Assembly: GCA_017408985.1 (NCBI GenBank)
Contig: JAFQTO010000038.1
Location: 48,144 to 112,143 of the forward strand
Length of the DNA: 64,000 nucleotides
Direction: 5' to 3'
Source: Clostridia bacterium
Lineage (GTDB): Bacteria; Bacillota; Clostridia; Oscillospirales; Butyricicoccaceae
A program made the translations under genes and the position numbers. Positions 8,208-16,889 of the stretch are shown here, one piece after another (the stretch's first letter is position 1; each line of letters begins with the position of its first letter). A model generated the notes under the pieces. That model saw nothing but the letters and a program-made list of their open reading frames with translations. It did no database searches and was not told the origin of the DNA.

Positions 8208-9023
8208 ATGGACAACTACGGCAAAAAAGATAATTATAATAAAGATCACAAGCCGTTCAGGGGCAAGAGATTTGACAAGGATGCCCGTGACGACAGCGAA
8301 TGTACGGTAGAGGGCAAAAATGCCGTTTATGAGGCTGTCAAGAGCGGCCGCGAGATAGACAAGATACTGTTTGCCGCAGGCTCAATTGCCACGGTAGGCA
8401 ACATCATCGCTCTTGCACGCAAGAACGGCATCCTCACCCAGGAGACCGACAAACGCAAGCTGGACAAGCTGAGCACCACCGGCTCACATCAGGGCATTAT
8501 TGCTCTGTGCGCCGCTGTGCCCTACAGAACGGTTGACGATATGCTGAGCAAGGCCGCGGAGATGGGCGCCGCTCCCCTCATCGTGGTATGCGACGGTATT
8601 ACCGACACACACAATCTGGGCGCTATCATCCGCTCCGCAGAGGTTTCGGGCGCACACGGCGTTATCATCCCCCGCAAGCGCAGTGCCGGACTCAACTCCT
8701 CCTGCGCCAAGGCTGCGGCAGGCGCTTTGGAGCATCTTCCCGTTGCCAAGCTCAGCAGTACCCTTGCCGCAGTTGAGGAGCTGCACCAAAAGGGGCTCAA
8801 GGTGTACGCCGCCGATATGAACGGCGACAGTATGTACGATGCCGACCTGACGGAAGCCTGCGCCATAGTCATAGGTTCCGAGGGTGACGGCGTGTCGTAT
8901 CAGGTCAAAAACACCTGCGACGGGGTCATATCCATTCCACAGACGGGCATTATCCCCTCGCTCAACGCATCCAACGCAGCCGCCGTGCTGCTCTATGAAG
9001 CATACAGACAAAGGAGAGGCTGA
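8208..9023 (+). CDS. rlmB: 23S rRNA 2'-O-ribose methyltransferase, SpoU/TrmH family (RlmB-like)
   Basis: 271-residue SPOUT methyltransferase. A basic, charged N-terminal tail (about 1-40) precedes the substrate-binding domain (CTVEGKNAVYEAVKSGREIDKIL) and the knotted SAM-binding domain with the three SpoU motifs: HNLGAIIRSAE, IVIGSEGDGVS and IPQTGIIPSLNASNAAAVLLYE. By homology it methylates the 2'-O of a guanosine in 23S rRNA (G2251 in E. coli); the exact target cannot be verified here. GGGGG precedes the ATG. It is followed after 5 nt by the P-type ATPase-like gene. Confidence 0.9.
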   Translation: MDNYGKKDNYNKDHKPFRGKRFDKDARDDSECTVEGKNAVYEAVKSGREIDKILFAAGSIATVGNIIALARKNGILTQETDKRKLDKLSTTGSHQGIIALCAAVPYRTVDDMLSKAAEMGAAPLIVVCDGITDTHNLGAIIRSAEVSGAHGVIIPRKRSAGLNSSCAKAAAGALEHLPVAKLSSTLAAVEELHQKGLKVYAADMNGDSMYDADLTEACAIVIGSEGDGVSYQVKNTCDGVISIPQTGIIPSLNASNAAAVLLYEAYRQRRG

Positions 9024-9028
9024 AACAT

Positions 9029-11260
9029 ATGTCAGACAGCCGCTATGAGCTCGAAGATATAATTGCCGAAATCAAGGCTCAAACCGCCAAAGAAGCAGAG
9101 TGCAAGGACAACTCCGAAGATAAAAAGGCGCTCACTCCCGATGTCGGGAGTGCCTCAGACGTGCAAAATGATACGTCTGCGTCCAAAGCCGAGGATATCC
9201 CCGTGCCCGAAACGGTGGATGCCTCTGCTCCCGAAACGGAGGATGAAGCCGTCGTCTGTGCCGGTGACGTATCCGCTCCCGAAACGGAAGAAGAATCCGC
9301 GCCTTATGAGGAAATCGGCGCAGGGCAAAGCGGGATATTCAAAAAGGAGCTTGACGAGCTTTTTGATGGAGACCCTCCCAAAAAAGCAAAAAAATCCAAA
9401 AAAGTAAAAAATCTCAAGTCCGAGCCAAAAAAATCGGATAAAAAATATAAAAAGCCCAAAAAGGACAATCCCGCCAAAAAGGTCAAAGCCACCAAAAAGA
9501 GCAAAAAGTCCGGCGCTGCCGAAAGAGCCGCCACAAATGATCCGGACGACGAGCTGACGGGATATCTGACCGACGAGGATTCCGAGCGCAGTCTGCCTTA
9601 TGATTTTGTCAACCGTACCTATCAGGATACCGAAGAGGCGCTGAACGGGATATCCGCAAGGCTCCCCTCTATGGGCATCCGCCTGCTCCTTCTTTTCCCC
9701 GTATGGCTCATATCCCTTTATATGACCCTGGCTTTTCCCCTTCGGCTGCCTATGCCATTCGGTTTTTCTTATTTCAGCACGCCGTTTTTGTATCTGCTGC
9801 TGTTTTTCGTCCTTGAGGTCGCCGCCGTTATTCTTGCAAGCGACGTGACCGTCTCGGGACTTGCGCGGCTTATCAAGGGCAAGCCGACTCTTGACACTCT
9901 GGTGCTGTTTGCCTCTCTGTCGTCCATGGCCTATATAATCACGGTCATTCTTTTCCCAAAATGGGGCGGCTGGCTGCCCTATACCTCTGCCACGGTGGGA
10001 CTGTGCTTCTTCTCTCTGGCATCCAAGCGCCGCAGGTTCGTATCACTCAAGCGAACCTACAAGATACTGCGCTCGGATACCTCTCCCACTGCGCTCAAGG
10101 CACAGGGGACACGCCGTTACAAGACCGCGTATATGACCTATAAGAGCGTGTTTCCCGAAATGTCCGACATTTCCTGCCCCGATGCCACAGAGCGGTTTTC
10201 TATGTACTATTCGCCCCTTGCAATACTCATCTCCATAGCCCTTGCCACGGCGGCAAGCTTCGGCAGGCAGAATCCCACCTCGTTTACCTGGTGTCTGTCG
10301 GCTCTGTCGGTAATGACCGTTTCCCCCGCTCTGCTCATATCCTCGGCACTGCCCAACAGCGTTATCGGCAAAAAGCTGTTTGCCTCGGGCAGCACATTTA
10401 TAAACGGCAAAGCTGCTCAGGATATATCACGCTGCCGCAGTGCGATAGTGACCGACAACGAGGTATTCCCCGCAGGAAGCATCGCCATAACAAGTCTCAA
10501 GATAGGCGACGGTTTTGAGCTTGACGAGGTGTACTCGGTTGCCGCCTCGGCACTGGAAGTCATCGGCGGAGGTCTGTACTATATCTTTGATGAATCGGCA
10601 CGTCAGCTCTACGGACAGAGATACGACGTGGACGAGATAAGATTCTTTGAGACGGGCGGTATGTCCGCAAAGGTCGGCGGTGACTACGTGCTTATCGGTA
10701 CTGCGTCGTTTTTGATGCGGATGGGTGTGGATATACTTCACGGAGTAAAGCTGCAGAACTGTCTGTACGTCTCCATCAACTCGCGGTTTGCCGGCGTGTT
10801 CTCCCTCAAGTACATCGCCCAGCCTCAGGTATACAGCTCCTTCCGTATTCTGCGGCGTGCCAAAACTACCCCCATACTCGCCCTGCGCGACTTTTTGACC
10901 ACGGAGGCGTTTATCGAGGACAAGTTCAAGCTCCACGCCGAAAGCTGCGACTATCCCGACACTCAGGCGCGGGTGGACTACTCCTCCGACAATTTTGAGG
11001 AGAGCGAGCCTCTTGCCGTAATGTCCCACAGCAATATGTACGCCTATTCGGAGCTTATCCTCTCCTCCAGAAAGCTTATGAGGAGCATGACCTTCAATAT
11101 CATCTGCTCGGTTCTGGGATGTATAGTCGGCGTGCTTATTATGTACTTTTTGGTGTCGAATATGGAAGCTTCATCCGCTTCTCCCCTGAATATTCTGGTG
11201 TATATGGGGTGCTGGGCGGTGCCTGTTTGGTTATCTTCACTTATTTTTACGATAGTTTAG
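9029..11260 (+). CDS. Degenerate P-type ATPase-like membrane protein with long charged N-terminal tail
   Basis: 743 residues, no firm family assignment. Residues 1-112 are acidic with repeated PET/APETE segments; 115-165 are a Lys-rich stretch (KKSKK, KKYKKPKK); both look disordered. From about 215 the layout follows a P1B ATPase: helix pairs at 217-236 and 250-270, further helices at 287-309 and 317-332, then 395-412 and 420-441. The sixth helix has TVSPALLIS where metal pumps have CPC-ALGLATP, followed by FASGSTFINGKAAQDISRCRSAIVTDNEVF aligning with GILIKGGEALE...TVVFDKTGT. Asp476 remains but KTGT is replaced by NEVF. The A-domain is reduced to about 50 residues without TGES, the SEHP-like His is missing, and no TGD motif follows. 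C-terminal helices lie at 690-710 and 720-742. It is probably not a pump; sensor, scaffold or regulatory subunit are possible. Likely cotranscribed with rlmB. Confidence 0.72.
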   Translation: MSDSRYELEDIIAEIKAQTAKEAECKDNSEDKKALTPDVGSASDVQNDTSASKAEDIPVPETVDASAPETEDEAVVCAGDVSAPETEEESAPYEEIGAGQSGIFKKELDELFDGDPPKKAKKSKKVKNLKSEPKKSDKKYKKPKKDNPAKKVKATKKSKKSGAAERAATNDPDDELTGYLTDEDSERSLPYDFVNRTYQDTEEALNGISARLPSMGIRLLLLFPVWLISLYMTLAFPLRLPMPFGFSYFSTPFLYLLLFFVLEVAAVILASDVTVSGLARLIKGKPTLDTLVLFASLSSMAYIITVILFPKWGGWLPYTSATVGLCFFSLASKRRRFVSLKRTYKILRSDTSPTALKAQGTRRYKTAYMTYKSVFPEMSDISCPDATERFSMYYSPLAILISIALATAASFGRQNPTSFTWCLSALSVMTVSPALLISSALPNSVIGKKLFASGSTFINGKAAQDISRCRSAIVTDNEVFPAGSIAITSLKIGDGFELDEVYSVAASALEVIGGGLYYIFDESARQLYGQRYDVDEIRFFETGGMSAKVGGDYVLIGTASFLMRMGVDILHGVKLQNCLYVSINSRFAGVFSLKYIAQPQVYSSFRILRRAKTTPILALRDFLTTEAFIEDKFKLHAESCDYPDTQARVDYSSDNFEESEPLAVMSHSNMYAYSELILSSRKLMRSMTFNIICSVLGCIVGVLIMYFLVSNMEASSASPLNILVYMGCWAVPVWLSSLIFTIV

Positions 11261-11271
11261 TAAAAATACTG

Positions 11272-11300
11272 TTGAAATCGACCCAAAATTAGTTTATAAT
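11272..11300 (+). promoter_or_regulatory. SigA-type promoter for the EF-G-like gene
   Basis: TTGAAA (11272-11277) and TATAAT (11295-11300), 17-nt spacer, 53 nt before the start codon. Confidence 0.82.
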
Positions 11301-11353
11301 GTACTTTAAGGCGATTATTATATTTGAAATAAACCATCCAAAGGAGTGACACT

Positions 11354-13432
11354 ATGCCCTATCCCATTAACAAGATCAGAAACATCTGCCTTCTCGGTCA
11401 CGGAGGTGACGGAAAGACTTCTCTTGCCGAAATGATGCTTTACCGTACAGGCGGCACCGACCGTCTCGGAAAGATCTCCGAAGGCAATACTACCAGCGAC
11501 TGGGATGCTGAAGAAATCAAGCGCCAGTTCTCCACTCAGCTCTCCAATATTCCCGTTGAGTTCGAAGGCAATATTATCAACCTTCTGGACACTCCCGGCT
11601 ACTTTGACTTTGAGGGTGAAGTCGCACAGGCTATGCGTGTTGCAGACTGCGGCCTTATCGTTTGCTCTGCAAAGAACGGCTGCGCTGTCGGTACGGAAAA
11701 GGCATGGAAGGCTGTCAACAAGACCAAGCTGCCCCGTATCTTCTGTATCAACAAGATCGATGAAGAGAATGCAAACTATGAGGATGCATACAACTCCCTC
11801 AGAGACGCATTCGGCGCATCTGTTACTCCCTTTATCATCCCCCTGCTGGACGGCAGCAACCCCATCGGCGTTATCAACCTGGTAACCAAGAAGGCTTACA
11901 AGACCGAGGGCACCAGCAAGGTCACCGAGGTCGAGATCCCCGCTGAGTCTGCTGACAAGGTCGAGAGACTGCGTGCCGCTCTTATCGACGGCGTTGCAGA
12001 GTCCAGCGAAGAGCTTCTGGAAAAATACTTCAGCGGCGAAGAGTTCACCCAGGAAGAGATCCTCACAGGTCTGCGTACCGGTGTTCTCAGCGGTTCCATC
12101 GCTCCCGTCGTCTGCGTATCCTCCATCAGCGGCGTAGGTATCATGCAGCTGCTCAGCACCATCGTTGACTATGCTCCCGCTCCCAACGAAGTCCGTGTTG
12201 AGAAGGCTATCGCTTCCCGCGGCGCTGACGTTCTGGACGTTGCATACGATCCCGACGGCAAGACCATCATCTTCGTATTCAAGACCATCGCCGACCAGTA
12301 CGGACGTTTCTCCTTCTTCAAGGTCATCTCCGGTAAGGTCACCGCTGATATGCAGCTTATCAACGCACGTACCGGCTCCAGCGAAAAGATGGGTCACATC
12401 TACATCGTCAAGGGCAGAAAGAACAAGGAAGTTACCGAGGTCTCCTGCGGTGACATCGGCGCAGTTTCCAAGCTTGGCGACACCATGACCGGTGACACCC
12501 TCTGCGCACCCGGCATCGATCTGGCTCTGACCGGCATCGAGTTCAACGAGCCCTGCTACAGCCGTGCTATCTCCTCCAAGGTCAAGGGCGGCGAAGAAAA
12601 GATCGCAGCCGGCCTCAGCCGTCTCCGTGACGAAGACCCCGCATTTACCGTTGTCAACAACGCTGAGACCAAGCAGATGGTCATCTCCGGCGCAGGCGAC
12701 ATCCACATCGATCTGCTCTGCTCCAAGCTGAAGAACAAGTTCGGCGTTGAGGTCGAGCTCAGCGAGCCCAAGGTCGCATACCGCGAGAAGATCCGCAAAA
12801 AAGTCGAAATGGTCGAAGGCAACCACAAGAAGCAGTCGGGCGGCCACGGTCAGTACGGTAACGTCAAGATGAACTTCGAGCCTATCGAGGGCGAGGATTT
12901 CATATTCGAGGAGCAGATCTTCGGCGGCAGCGTTCCCAAGAACTTCCATCCCGCTGTTGAAAAGGGTATCCGTGAGGCTATGGAGCACGGCGTTCTGGCA
13001 GGCTTCCCCATGGTCGGCCTCAAGGCTACACTTATGGACGGTAAGTATCACGACGTTGACTCCAACGAACTGTCCTTTAAGATGGCTGCACGTCTGGCAT
13101 TCAAGGCCGGTATCCCCAAGGCTAACCCCGTCGTTCTGGAGCCCGTTGGCAGCCTGAAGGTTTATGTACCCGACAGCTACATGGGCGACATTATCGGCGA
13201 TCTGAACAAGCGTCGCGGCCGTGTTATGGGTATGACCCCTCAGGGCGACGGCATCCAGATGATCGAGGCTGAGATCCCCATGAGCGAGACCAGCGACTAC
13301 GCTATCACTCTCCGCTCCATGACTCAGGGCAGAGGCTCCTTCTCCGTCAAGTTCGAGCGCTACGAGGAAGTTCCTCCCGTAGAGCAGGAGAAGATCATTG
13401 CCGAGCACGCAAACTTCGAGGACGAAGATTAA
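11354..13432 (+). CDS. Elongation factor G-like GTPase (EF-G-2 / FusA2 type)
   Basis: 692-residue translational GTPase with the EF-G domain order. G1 is GHGGDGKTS (15-23) instead of GHVDAGKTT, G3 is DTPGY (79-83) and G4 is NKID (133-136). The catalytic His of DTPGH is Tyr83 here. Domain IV carries SGGHGQYGNVKM, and a C-terminal domain with the GDLNKRRGRVMGM motif follows. This is the stand-alone paralogue seen in Thermus (EF-G-2) and many Firmicutes, not the canonical FusA, which normally sits in the str operon. The gene uses a narrow codon set (AAG, GAC, CTC, GGC, ATC) unlike its neighbours, suggesting very high expression. Strong promoter and terminator make it monocistronic. Its exact role in translation is not established. 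Confidence 0.88.
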   Translation: MPYPINKIRNICLLGHGGDGKTSLAEMMLYRTGGTDRLGKISEGNTTSDWDAEEIKRQFSTQLSNIPVEFEGNIINLLDTPGYFDFEGEVAQAMRVADCGLIVCSAKNGCAVGTEKAWKAVNKTKLPRIFCINKIDEENANYEDAYNSLRDAFGASVTPFIIPLLDGSNPIGVINLVTKKAYKTEGTSKVTEVEIPAESADKVERLRAALIDGVAESSEELLEKYFSGEEFTQEEILTGLRTGVLSGSIAPVVCVSSISGVGIMQLLSTIVDYAPAPNEVRVEKAIASRGADVLDVAYDPDGKTIIFVFKTIADQYGRFSFFKVISGKVTADMQLINARTGSSEKMGHIYIVKGRKNKEVTEVSCGDIGAVSKLGDTMTGDTLCAPGIDLALTGIEFNEPCYSRAISSKVKGGEEKIAAGLSRLRDEDPAFTVVNNAETKQMVISGAGDIHIDLLCSKLKNKFGVEVELSEPKVAYREKIRKKVEMVEGNHKKQSGGHGQYGNVKMNFEPIEGEDFIFEEQIFGGSVPKNFHPAVEKGIREAMEHGVLAGFPMVGLKATLMDGKYHDVDSNELSFKMAARLAFKAGIPKANPVVLEPVGSLKVYVPDSYMGDIIGDLNKRRGRVMGMTPQGDGIQMIEAEIPMSETSDYAITLRSMTQGRGSFSVKFERYEEVPPVEQEKIIAEHANFEDED

Positions 13433-13449
13433 TCAGATCAAAACAGTTA

Positions 13450-13480
13450 AAACTGCGGAGCATTTTGCTCCGCAGTTTTT
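13450..13480 (+). terminator. Intrinsic terminator of the EF-G-like gene
   Basis: AAACTGCGGAGCA, loop TTT, TGCTCCGCAGTTT followed by a T tract, 18 nt past the stop. Confidence 0.9.
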
Positions 13481-13530
13481 GTTATATTTGTCCCTCCCCT
13501 CTCATAGTATTGAGTGCGGAGGTGTTAATT

Positions 13531-13992
13531 GTGAATATCTACACATTTAAGCTAAACAAAAAGACTTTTGGCATTATTACTGCGGCTGTCCTGCTGATAC
13601 TGGGACTTGTGGTGACGCTGATCTCCTGCGGCAGAAAGGACGACGCACAGACAACAGCCAAGCTGAGCACCAAAGAGGGGCTGAGCGAATATCTGCAGTC
13701 TATGGGTTACACTCCGGATACCGAGCGTTACCAGTTCCGTCAGGTGGTCATACCCACAGATTTTGACGAGGTGTACCAAAAATACAACGACCTGCAAAAG
13801 GAGAGCGGATTCGATCTGGAAAAGTACAAGGGCAAGACGGTGGGGATGCATACTTTCGGGCTGCTTAACTACGAAGGCGCTGAGGACGTTTTGTGTGACC
13901 TGCTGGTATACAAGGATAAGGTCATCGGCGGCTCGGTTTATACCGCTGACGTCAGCGGATTTATGCATCCGCTTCGCACAAACAAGCAGTAG
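13531..13992 (+). CDS. DUF4830-type lipoprotein
   Basis: 153 residues. A GTG at 13531 preceded by GGAGG is the likely start; an upstream ATG in frame at 13465 lies inside the preceding terminator and is rejected. An N-terminal hydrophobic segment (14-32) ends in LISC, a lipobox with Cys33. The domain shows VVIPTDFDEVYQKYNDLQ, GFDLEKYKGKTV, LLNYEG and LLVYKDKVIGGSVYTAD, which I recognise as the DUF4830 pattern of Firmicute extracellular proteins. Function is unknown. It stands between a terminator and the promoter of the next gene and I see no strong promoter of its own. Confidence 0.78.
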   Translation: MNIYTFKLNKKTFGIITAAVLLILGLVVTLISCGRKDDAQTTAKLSTKEGLSEYLQSMGYTPDTERYQFRQVVIPTDFDEVYQKYNDLQKESGFDLEKYKGKTVGMHTFGLLNYEGAEDVLCDLLVYKDKVIGGSVYTADVSGFMHPLRTNKQ

Positions 13993-14016
13993 GGCGCAAT
14001 TTGCCTTCGTACCGTA

Positions 14017-14045
14017 TTGCGGCTTCGTGTATAGTGTAGTATAAT
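14017..14045 (+). promoter_or_regulatory. Probable promoter of the nucleotidyltransferase gene
   Basis: TTGCGG (14017-14022) and TATAAT (14040-14045) with a 17-nt spacer; perfect -10, weak -35. Confidence 0.55.
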
Positions 14046-14077
14046 AAACAGGTACACAACATCGGGAGTGATATGAT

Positions 14078-14974
14078 ATGAAGCCTATATTGGTAGTTAT
14101 GGCGGCAGGTATGGGTTCCCGCTTCGGCGGGCTCAAGCAGATACGCCCCTTCGGCCCCAACGGCGAGATAATCGTCGACTATACTCTGTACGACGCATAC
14201 GTTGCAGGGTTCGGCAAGATAGTGTTCGTGATCAAGCAGGAGATGCAGGATGACTTCAAACGCATCATAAGCGGAAACAAGTATTCGGGCAAGCTGGAGA
14301 TAGCCTACGCATTCCAGCAGCTTGACGATCTGCCTGCCCCCTACGCTCCCCTGCCCGAGCGTGTAAAGCCCTGGGGTACGGGTCACGCGGTCTACGCCGC
14401 ACGCGGGCACATAGACGCGCCTTTCGGCATAGTGGGTGCCGACGATTTCTTCGGCAGAGATACTATAGTAACCCTGGGTGAGTTCCTGCGCGGCAAGTGC
14501 AGGGACAGTCTCGGCTGTATGGTGGGTTTTGCACTCAGCGGTACGGCAAGCGAGAACGGCTCGGTATCCCGCGGAGTATGTGAGATCAGGGACAACAAGC
14601 TGATCTCGGTCACAGAGCGCACCGATATCACACTCAGCGGTAATAAGGCTGTTTATACCGACGAGAACGGTGACAAAGCCTGCATACCTGCAGATACCAC
14701 CGTATCCATGAACGTATGGGGCTTCTCACCGTCGGTTATGGAGCTGATGGGTGAGCATTTTGACCTCTGGCTCAGCAAATACAGCAACGAGCTGAAAAAA
14801 GAATACTATCTCCCCTCTTTCGTTGACGATATGATAGGTGCAGGCAAGCTTACGGTGGAGATGTGCAGGACAACTTCACGCTGGTACGGTGTGACATACG
14901 GAAGCGATGCGGACGTACTCAGCAATGCACTGAGCAATATGCACGAAAAGGGCGAATATCCCCCCCTGAGATAA
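14078..14974 (+). CDS. Nucleotidyltransferase (sugar-phosphate NTP transferase fold)
   Basis: 298 residues with a Rossmann-like nucleotidyltransferase fold. The start VMAAGMGSRFGGLKQ is the NTP-binding signature, PWGTGHAVYAAR the substrate loop, and GADDFFGRD holds the metal-binding Asp. Such enzymes join a sugar phosphate to an NTP, but this subgroup (widespread in Firmicutes, lacking the C-terminal beta-helix of GlmU or GlgC) has no assigned substrate. ATG 14078 follows GGGAGTG. It is a single-gene unit between its promoter and a terminator. Possible roles in cell-wall or capsule sugar activation are guesses. Confidence 0.85.
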   Translation: MKPILVVMAAGMGSRFGGLKQIRPFGPNGEIIVDYTLYDAYVAGFGKIVFVIKQEMQDDFKRIISGNKYSGKLEIAYAFQQLDDLPAPYAPLPERVKPWGTGHAVYAARGHIDAPFGIVGADDFFGRDTIVTLGEFLRGKCRDSLGCMVGFALSGTASENGSVSRGVCEIRDNKLISVTERTDITLSGNKAVYTDENGDKACIPADTTVSMNVWGFSPSVMELMGEHFDLWLSKYSNELKKEYYLPSFVDDMIGAGKLTVEMCRTTSRWYGVTYGSDADVLSNALSNMHEKGEYPPLR

Positions 14975-14983
14975 ATACGGCAG

Positions 14984-15011
14984 AAACGGCATACCTGACG
15001 GTATGCCGTTT
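14984..15011. terminator. Bidirectional intrinsic terminator
   Basis: AAACGGCATACC, loop TGAC, GGTATGCCGTTT then TATTATT; between the convergent nucleotidyltransferase and aspartate kinase genes. Confidence 0.85.
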
Positions 15012-15012
15012 A

Positions 15013-16194
15013 TTATTGAGGAAAGAACACGTCGTGTACACACTTGACGGCATCGATCGCATCGGAAAGCGGGATAAGCACCGAGATCTTGATCTCGGCA
15101 CAAACCATGCTGCGCACCTGTACGCCGTGATTTTTCAGCGCTGAAAGCATACGTGATGCCACGCTCCCGTCCGAGCATAAGCCGCACCCCACAATTGAGA
15201 GTTTGGCTATATTGGTATCTGTGCACGCCGAGGTGACCGACAGCTTCTCCCCATTGTCAAGAAGCAGTTTCAGCGCGGCTTTGACCTGAGAGCGGGGCAC
15301 GGTAAGTCCTATACGGCTGCCGTGGGATATTATCATATCGGCGCTGATGGAGCTTGCGGCAAGAAGCTCAAGCACCTCGGGCAGATTACCGTCACCGTAG
15401 GAGAACATCTCCACAAGCGCCGTGTTCTTGTCGCACATAACACCGCTGACCCGACTGCCTTCCATAGGCAGGGGGACTATCCCGGTTCCGCCGCTGCTGT
15501 CGGAGCTTGACAAGACTTTCAGATTTACAGCTTTTGATTTGGCAAGCTCTACAGAGCGGTTGTGCAGTACCCCTGCGCCAAGTGATGCCATCTCCAGCAT
15601 CTCGTCGCAGCTGAGCGAGGTATGTCTGAATGCCCCCTGCACCACGTTTGGGTCTGCCGAGTATACTCCGTCCACGTCGGTATATATCAGGCACTCTTCG
15701 GCACCCAGCGCGGCAGCAAGAGCCACTGCGCTGGTATCCGAGCCGCCTCTGCCGATCGTGGTGATGTCGCCGTTTGAGTCCATCCCCTGAAAACCCGCTG
15801 CCACCACTACCCTGCCGCTCTTAAGCTCCTGACGGATGCGCTCGGTATGTATGCTGATGATCTTTGCGCGGTTGTGTTTATCCTCGGTGAGTATTCCCGC
15901 CTGCCAGCCGCACAGCGACACCGCAGGCACGCCCATTGCGATAAGCGCCATTGCAACCAGAGCCATTGACGCCTGCTCCCCCGTGCTGAGCAGTACGTCA
16001 AGCTCGCGGGGGTCGGGAGTGCGGCTTATCTCCTCTGCCTCACGCACCAGAGCATCGGTGGTCTTGCCGCGGGCTGATACCACCATCACCACGTCTTTTC
16101 CCTGTTTTTTATGTTCTGCCGCGATACGGGCGGCGTTGTATATTTTTTCGGCAGTTGAGAGTGAACTGCCGCCGAATTTTATGACGGTCAACAT
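15013..16194 (-). CDS. lysC: Aspartate kinase
   Basis: Phosphorylates aspartate, opening the pathway to lysine/meso-DAP, threonine and methionine. The 393-residue protein begins VIKFGGSSL (kinase signature), has TIGRGGSDTSAVALA near residue 165 and FTDVDGVY-like IYTDVDGVYSADP, then two C-terminal ACT domains beginning near 255. An upstream ATG at 16206 exists, but GGAGG sits at proper spacing before the ATG at 16194. The gene appears alone. Products feed ilvA (threonine) and the DAP residue expected from MurE in this window. Which end product inhibits it cannot be told. Confidence 0.94.
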   Translation of the reverse strand: MLTVIKFGGSSLSTAEKIYNAARIAAEHKKQGKDVVMVVSARGKTTDALVREAEEISRTPDPRELDVLLSTGEQASMALVAMALIAMGVPAVSLCGWQAGILTEDKHNRAKIISIHTERIRQELKSGRVVVAAGFQGMDSNGDITTIGRGGSDTSAVALAAALGAEECLIYTDVDGVYSADPNVVQGAFRHTSLSCDEMLEMASLGAGVLHNRSVELAKSKAVNLKVLSSSDSSGGTGIVPLPMEGSRVSGVMCDKNTALVEMFSYGDGNLPEVLELLAASSISADMIISHGSRIGLTVPRSQVKAALKLLLDNGEKLSVTSACTDTNIAKLSIVGCGLCSDGSVASRMLSALKNHGVQVRSMVCAEIKISVLIPLSDAIDAVKCVHDVFFPQ

Positions 16195-16271
16195 TATATC
16201 CTCCATAATATAAAGTCTTACGCTACATTATATTATGGGTGCGGGCAGAAGGTGCAGGGCAAAAGAGCATA

Positions 16272-16310
16272 AAAAAGCTTCCGGGGCAACGCAGACCGCG
16301 GAAGCTTTTT
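16272..16310 (-). terminator. Intrinsic terminator downstream of pgsA
   Basis: Stem of AAAAAGCTTCCG with CGGAAGCTTTTT around a 15-nt loop; on the minus strand it follows the phosphatidyltransferase stop by about 10 nt and precedes the lysC promoter region. Confidence 0.75.
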
Positions 16311-16319
16311 GTATGTTTT

Positions 16320-16883
16320 TCAGTCGAAGAACCTGCCCATTATCATACGCACGTTTCTGACGGTGTACAGGGCAAATGACAGCAGCATAAACGATACACA
16401 GATGGTTATGGACAGATCGGATACTATATTGGGGATATCGTACCACAATATATGTACCGTCATCATAGCGTAGAGCAATACCGTGGTAATCTTGCCGTGC
16501 CATTCGGCGGAACAGACGACCTTGGTCTTTTTGACGGCTAACAGCGATGCGATGCCGCTGACGAGCTCTTTTGCCGCAAGCAGTATGCAGAGCAGACTCA
16601 TACGCCTGAAACGGCTTATCAGGCACGCCAGCACGGCTATCTGGGTCAGTTTGTCTGCGGCAGGGTCAAGCACCTTGCCAAGGTCGCTGACCAAATCGTA
16701 CCTGCGTGCGATAAACCCGTCTGCCACGTCGGTCAGCCCCGACAACAGCAAAATAGCAGCGGCAAGCTTGTAGTTATCCTTGGTCACATACACGATGCAG
16801 AACAGCGGTATCAGCAACAGCCGCACCAGCGACAGTATATTGGGCAGGGTTATGATCTTTTGAATTTTGTCCTTGTCTGCCAC
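16320..16883 (-). CDS. CDP-alcohol phosphatidyltransferase family protein (PgsA-like)
   Basis: 187-residue membrane enzyme with the CDP-alcohol motif Asp52-x2-Asp55-Gly56-x2-Ala59-Arg60, Gly69-x3-Asp73-x3-Asp77 and about five membrane helices. LPNILSLVRLLLIPLF at the N-terminus is typical of phosphatidylglycerophosphate synthase (PgsA), but cardiolipin-synthase-like and other members share it, so the acceptor (glycerol-3-phosphate or phosphatidylglycerol) is uncertain. It lies 6 nt downstream of the AI-2E family gene and ends before a terminator. Confidence 0.82.
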   Translation of the reverse strand: MADKDKIQKIITLPNILSLVRLLLIPLFCIVYVTKDNYKLAAAILLLSGLTDVADGFIARRYDLVSDLGKVLDPAADKLTQIAVLACLISRFRRMSLLCILLAAKELVSGIASLLAVKKTKVVCSAEWHGKITTVLLYAMMTVHILWYDIPNIVSDLSITICVSFMLLSFALYTVRNVRMIMGRFFD

Positions 16884-16889
16884 TTTGTT

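Noticed and set aside
9370..9530. Lys-rich stretch read as a separate histone-like DNA-binding protein
   Set aside because: It is in frame inside the P-type ATPase-like protein with no start or RBS of its own.
11318..13408. 696-codon minus-strand open frame opposite the EF-G-like gene
   Set aside because: Arises from the strong codon bias of the sense gene; Leu/Gly/Ala/Val-rich composition without domains, and no promoter.
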